A DNA stretch of 64,000 bases from Klebsiella indica (GTDB taxonomy: Bacteria > Pseudomonadota > Gammaproteobacteria > Enterobacterales > Enterobacteriaceae), in assembly GCF_005860775.1 (NCBI RefSeq), contig NZ_VCHQ01000024.1:62001-126000 (forward strand), written 5' to 3'. A model generated the notes under the pieces. That model saw only the letters and a list, made by a program, of their open reading frames with translations, was not told where the DNA came from and made no database searches. The position numbers and the translations under genes were made by a program. Every line of letters starts with the position of its first letter. Position 1 is the first letter of the stretch. Of this stretch, positions 60,910 through 64,000 are shown one piece after another.

Positions 60910-61161
60910 TTAGGGGTTAAGGCGACGATGGTGGTGAATAGCGGCGACAATCACCGGCTTGAGGCGGGTGAAGTCGTCAGTGTCTGGCGCGGCAGATGTC
61001 GGGGCCGTTCCCTGGGCGTGAACCGGTTCGGGAAAGAAACGGTTCACGGCGATGGACATGCCCTGGATGGCGAAAATCAGCAGCAACAGAAACGTCAGCA
61101 CAAAACCCATACCAAGAAACATCAGGGTGAAACCTTCACCCAGCAGAACTGCATTACTCAT
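60910..61161 (-). CDS. oadG: Oxaloacetate decarboxylase, gamma subunit
   Basis: An 83-residue subunit with one N-terminal membrane helix ([20 protein letters not shown]) and a soluble C-terminus ending [20 protein letters not shown], whose histidines are zinc ligands. It assembles the alpha and beta subunits. I chose the ATG at 61161 ([10 protein letters not shown]) as in Klebsiella; a GTG eight codons upstream, which has no better ribosome-binding site, would add residues from the T-rich hairpin tail. Confidence 0.95.
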   Translation of the reverse strand: MSNAVLLGEGFTLMFLGMGFVLTFLLLLIFAIQGMSIAVNRFFPEPVHAQGTAPTSAAPDTDDFTRLKPVIVAAIHHHRRLNP

Positions 61162-61181
61162 GAAATAGTCCAAAAATAAGG

Positions 61182-61314
61182 GCACGATGGCGTGTCTGAA
61201 GATGAATCCGTTGGTGCTTCTGGCTAAGGAGCAGGGTGGATTTCCCGGAGCCGCCCCTGGCTCAGGGCCCTGATTTGCACCACCGTGATTTATGCCCAGA
61301 TAGCGCCATCGTGC
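61182..61314 (-). promoter_or_regulatory. Long-range stem between citS and oadG
   Basis: Arms CGCCATCGTGC (61304-61314) and GCACGATGGCG (61182-61192) pair perfectly over 11 bp and enclose 111 bp, which itself contains the palindrome CAGGGCCCTG and the stem GAGCC / GGCTC. In the direction of transcription the closing arm is followed by CCTTATTTTTGG, so it looks like a terminator or processing structure just before oadG. Confidence 0.6.
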
Positions 61315-61321
61315 GTATTGG

Positions 61322-62662
61322 TTACATCATCATGCCGAACACGATGCTGGCGATGACCAGTACAATACCGCCGCCCAAACGGGAGGATATTTGGGCATAA
61401 GAGATAAGATTCATACGGTTGCAGGCAGAGAGAACTTCCAGGTCGCCGGAACCGCCGCGGTTAGCCATACACAAACCGGCGGTAATTGCTGATTCAATCG
61501 GGAAGAAGCCAATCAGCCAGCCGCCGACAGCGGCCCCAACGACGGCACCGACGACAATCACCGCGGCAATGATGACGTTGGCGAAAGTAATGGCGTCAAT
61601 AATTTCTTGCAGGTCGGTGTAGCATACGCCCACGCCAACCATCAGCACCCATAGCAGCTGTTTAGAGAAGAAGTCAGACAGACGTTTAGCGCCGGCTTTG
61701 ATTTCCGGCGAGCAGAGGCCGGAGGCGTTCAGCGCGGCGACAATCAGTACCATCCAGGCGAAATAGTGGATGGACACGCCGCCAATACTCGGCAGAATTT
61801 TTTTGGCGAGAACGTAAGCCAGCAGGAAGCAGGTCGTGGAGAGCACCAGGCCGACAGCCGTTTCACGATGGGTGATTTCACCGGCTTTTTCGTCATCTTC
61901 CACTTTGAATGAGGCTTTGCGCACCAGTTCGCCTTCACCGCTCATTGCCGGATATTTTTTGCCAATAATATTGAGCAGCGCGGCAAACACGATGGCAAAG
62001 ATATTGGCGATAGTCAGAATGGCAATTGCCGTTGAGTAGTACTCTTCACGGGAACGACCGGTAATAGAGTGATAAATTTCAGACAGTGGAACCGCGCCTG
62101 CGCCGTTGCCGCCGCCCATGATCGGCAGCACGTACAGCATCATGATACGATCCACAGGAATGCCGAAGCACAGACCAATAAGCATACCGAATATTGATGC
62201 GCCGAGGATCCCCATTAAGATGGTCGGAATATAACCCAGCAGGGATTTAAGTAGCAGTTTGCGGTTAACCGACAGGATTGCGCCGGTTATCAACACTGCG
62301 ATGAATAAGTTCAGGAAATTCGTTTTTTTCATCACATTGGTGATGGCATCAATTTCTTTTTGTGTGAAAATTCCGGCATACACAAAATATGCGGCAACCA
62401 GAAAGATCATCACCGGCGCACCGCCAATATATTTATTAAATATGGGTAAGCGTTTACCAATTTCACCGAAAATGGCGCCAATAATAAACATCACCGCGAA
62501 GCCACCGACAACGTCGGTCGGTAATGCGTTATAAAAATGTGAAAGAAGTAAAGTAATTAATGCTAACGCGTAAAGCGGAAGTGGCATACCGAAGATTTTA
62601 AATCCCAGTATATCGTTAACGCTCTTTTTCTCCGTCTCCGGAACCTGGCTCATGTTAGTCAT
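61322..62662 (-). CDS. citS: Sodium-dependent citrate carrier CitS
   Basis: A 446-residue 2-hydroxycarboxylate (2HCT) family symporter that takes up citrate with sodium for fermentation. The two re-entrant loops show the paired motifs [18 protein letters not shown] and [20 protein letters not shown], and the C-terminal [12 protein letters not shown] carries the substrate-binding arginine. AGGGTGA precedes the ATG. It is the first gene of citS-oadGAB-citAB, divergent from citC. Confidence 0.98.
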   Translation of the reverse strand: MTNMSQVPETEKKSVNDILGFKIFGMPLPLYALALITLLLSHFYNALPTDVVGGFAVMFIIGAIFGEIGKRLPIFNKYIGGAPVMIFLVAAYFVYAGIFTQKEIDAITNVMKKTNFLNLFIAVLITGAILSVNRKLLLKSLLGYIPTILMGILGASIFGMLIGLCFGIPVDRIMMLYVLPIMGGGNGAGAVPLSEIYHSITGRSREEYYSTAIAILTIANIFAIVFAALLNIIGKKYPAMSGEGELVRKASFKVEDDEKAGEITHRETAVGLVLSTTCFLLAYVLAKKILPSIGGVSIHYFAWMVLIVAALNASGLCSPEIKAGAKRLSDFFSKQLLWVLMVGVGVCYTDLQEIIDAITFANVIIAAVIVVGAVVGAAVGGWLIGFFPIESAITAGLCMANRGGSGDLEVLSACNRMNLISYAQISSRLGGGIVLVIASIVFGMMM

Positions 62663-62939
62663 AAGACGTCACCCTGTTATAATAAGGAATAATGCCGTTA
62701 GAAAAGTAATAATAGGACGGTGGCATAATAATAAATCCGTCCCCGGTGGATATGTGATTATCTTCACTGATTAGCGGTGTTTTTTATTAATTTAATTGTT
62801 TTTATTCTTCTGAATTAATTAACAACATAAAAGCCATAAAGCCAATTAAGGTACGAAAAAAAGTGTGACTTAAATAAAAGAACCACTCTGGGAACAGTGG
62901 CGAAATACAGTCCGTTTTTGGTCAATGAAGCGCTAAAAA
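62663..62939. promoter_or_regulatory. Divergent citS-citC control region
   Basis: This 277-bp interval holds promoters for both cit operons. It contains a near-consensus CRP site at 62753 and AT-rich repeats ATTAATTTAATT (62786-62797) and AATTAATTAA (62813-62822), which fit the AT-rich CitB targets described for Klebsiella. Exact promoter boxes are not assigned. Confidence 0.6.
62753..62768 (+). promoter_or_regulatory. CRP site in the citS-citC region
   Basis: TGTGATTATCTTCACT matches nine of the ten consensus half-site bases. It lies about 90 bp before the citS start, in agreement with the catabolite repression known for Klebsiella citrate fermentation. Confidence 0.7.
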
Positions 62940-63968
62940 ATGAATCTGATATTAAAACGTGTCGCGGTACAAAAAGATCCGCAGCGGCGAGAGAGCATCG
63001 ATCTCTTTCTTCATCAACATCAGCTCTCGTTAGAAGCCGATTGCGAAATTGTGATTGTTGCGGAGTATCAACGTCGCATTGTCGGGTGTGGCGCGATTGC
63101 CGGATGTGTTCTGAAGTGTATTGCCGTCGAACCGTCACTGCAGGGAGAAGGGGTGAGCCTGAAGCTGTTGACCGAACTGATGACTCAGGCGTATGAACTG
63201 GGGCGCAGCGAACTGTTTTTGTTCACCAAACCCTCCAATGCCGCGCTATTTTCCTGCGCTGGATTCTGGCCGATAGCCCAGGCAGGTGAGCAGGCCGTTT
63301 TAATGGAAAATAGCTGTGAGCGTCTGGCCCGTTATTGCCGTCAGCTTATGATGTATCGCCAGCCTGGGGAAAAAATTGGCGCTATTGTGATGAATGCCAA
63401 TCCCTTCACCTTAGGACACCGCTGGCTGGTTGAGCAGGCCGCTCATCAGTGCGACTGGCTGCATCTGTTTGTGGTGAAGGAGGACGCTTCACTTTTCAGC
63501 TATCAGGATCGTTTCGCGCTCATTGAGCAGGGGATCGCCGGGATCGCCAACGTAACTTTGCATCCGGGATCGGCTTATTTGATTTCGAGAGCCACTTTCC
63601 CTGGTTATTTCCTCAAAGACAACGGCGCGGTTGACGATTGCCACAGCCAGATCGATCTACAACTCTTTCGCCAACATTTAGCTCCGGCGCTACAGATCAC
63701 CCACCGCTTTGTCGGCAGCGAGCCACTGTGTCCCCTGACCCGTAATTACAACTTGCGCATGCGGCAACTGCTGGAAGCGCCCGGTGATACGCCTGCCATT
63801 AAGGTCGTCGAACTGCAGCGGGTTGAGAAGGATGGCGGACCGATTTCCGCTTCCCGCGTGCGCACGCTCTATCAGCAACGCAAGTGGTCAACGATCGCCT
63901 CACTGGTTCCGCCGGGAACACTCTCTTTTCTGAAGCATCTGGCGGAAAGCGAGCAGCAAACCGCCTGA
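62940..63968 (+). CDS. citC: [Citrate (pro-3S)-lyase] ligase
   Basis: A 342-residue enzyme that acetylates the thiol of the citrate lyase acyl carrier protein CitD, activating the lyase. The N-terminal part is GNAT-like (IAVEPSLQGEGVSLKLL, LFLFTKPSNAALF) and the second part a nucleotidyltransferase-like domain with IGAIVMNANPFTLGHRWLVEQA. The ribosome-binding site before the ATG at 62940 is weak, which suggests low expression or help from an activated transcript. It is intact and is the first gene of a citCDEF-type operon that continues past the window. Confidence 0.95.
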   Translation: MNLILKRVAVQKDPQRRESIDLFLHQHQLSLEADCEIVIVAEYQRRIVGCGAIAGCVLKCIAVEPSLQGEGVSLKLLTELMTQAYELGRSELFLFTKPSNAALFSCAGFWPIAQAGEQAVLMENSCERLARYCRQLMMYRQPGEKIGAIVMNANPFTLGHRWLVEQAAHQCDWLHLFVVKEDASLFSYQDRFALIEQGIAGIANVTLHPGSAYLISRATFPGYFLKDNGAVDDCHSQIDLQLFRQHLAPALQITHRFVGSEPLCPLTRNYNLRMRQLLEAPGDTPAIKVVELQRVEKDGGPISASRVRTLYQQRKWSTIASLVPPGTLSFLKHLAESEQQTA

Positions 63969-64000
63969 TTTTACCTCCATAACTAAGGATCTGCCTCTAT

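Noticed and set aside
62897-63196. An alternative plus-strand frame over the citC start
   Set aside because: It stops after 99 codons and has no family similarity, whereas the citC frame is conserved from MNLILKRV onward.

Overview
The window is ordinary enterobacterial core chromosome spanning the conventional zero point of the map (thrL). Gene content, gene order and protein sequences (prfC, the deo operon, serB-radA-nadR, ettA, slt-trpR, arcA, thrLABC, talB, dnaKJ, nhaAR, ileS-lspA-fkpB-ispH-rihC) match the Escherichia/Salmonella/Citrobacter group. The divergent citrate-fermentation cluster (citS-oadGAB-citAB facing citC) after rihC points to Salmonella or a close ally such as Citrobacter. 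Two fimbrial loci that I recall from S. enterica Typhimurium in these intervals (bcf between dnaJ and nhaA, sth next to arcA) are absent, so a lean lineage such as S. bongori or a non-enterica subspecies is plausible. The species call is inference.

Layout. 1-4.8 kb: prfC, osmY, ytjA, yjjU, yjjV. 4.9-11 kb: nucleoside salvage, with a NupC-type transporter beside deoCABD. The deo control region carries two DeoR-type operators and a tandem CRP pair, plus a short leader ORF lying on a terminator. 11-17 kb: lplA-ytjB, then serB, radA, nadR. 16.6-17.4 kb is a gene-free stretch with a chain of GC-rich hairpins. 17.4-27 kb: ettA, slt, trpR, yjjX, gpmB, rob, creA (without creBCD), arcA, yjjY, yjtD. 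27-32 kb: the attenuated threonine operon. 32-38 kb: yaaA, yaaJ, talB, mog, an MHS-type transporter and satP. 38.7-44.7 kb: heat-shock dnaKJ, then nhaAR and rpsT. 45-51.8 kb: ribF, ileS, lspA, fkpB, ispH, rihC.

51.8-55.3 kb is the accessory part. It is an AT-rich segment with a LysR regulator, a truncated PrpF-like gene and a DASS-type di/tricarboxylate transporter, ending in a mosaic of small palindromic sequences. 55.3-64 kb is the anaerobic citrate pathway: sensor CitA and regulator CitB, the sodium pump oxaloacetate decarboxylase OadGAB, the sodium-citrate carrier CitS, and divergently citC, the first gene of the citrate lyase operon, which continues beyond the window. Citrate enters through CitS, is split by citrate lyase, and the oxaloacetate is decarboxylated by OadGAB with sodium export.

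I found no CRISPR array, prophage, tRNA, rRNA, complete insertion sequence or recognisable defence system. The least explained signals are non-coding: the deo leader/terminator arrangement, the structured element between nadR and ettA, the long-range stem between citS and oadG, and the interleaved inverted repeats upstream of citB.
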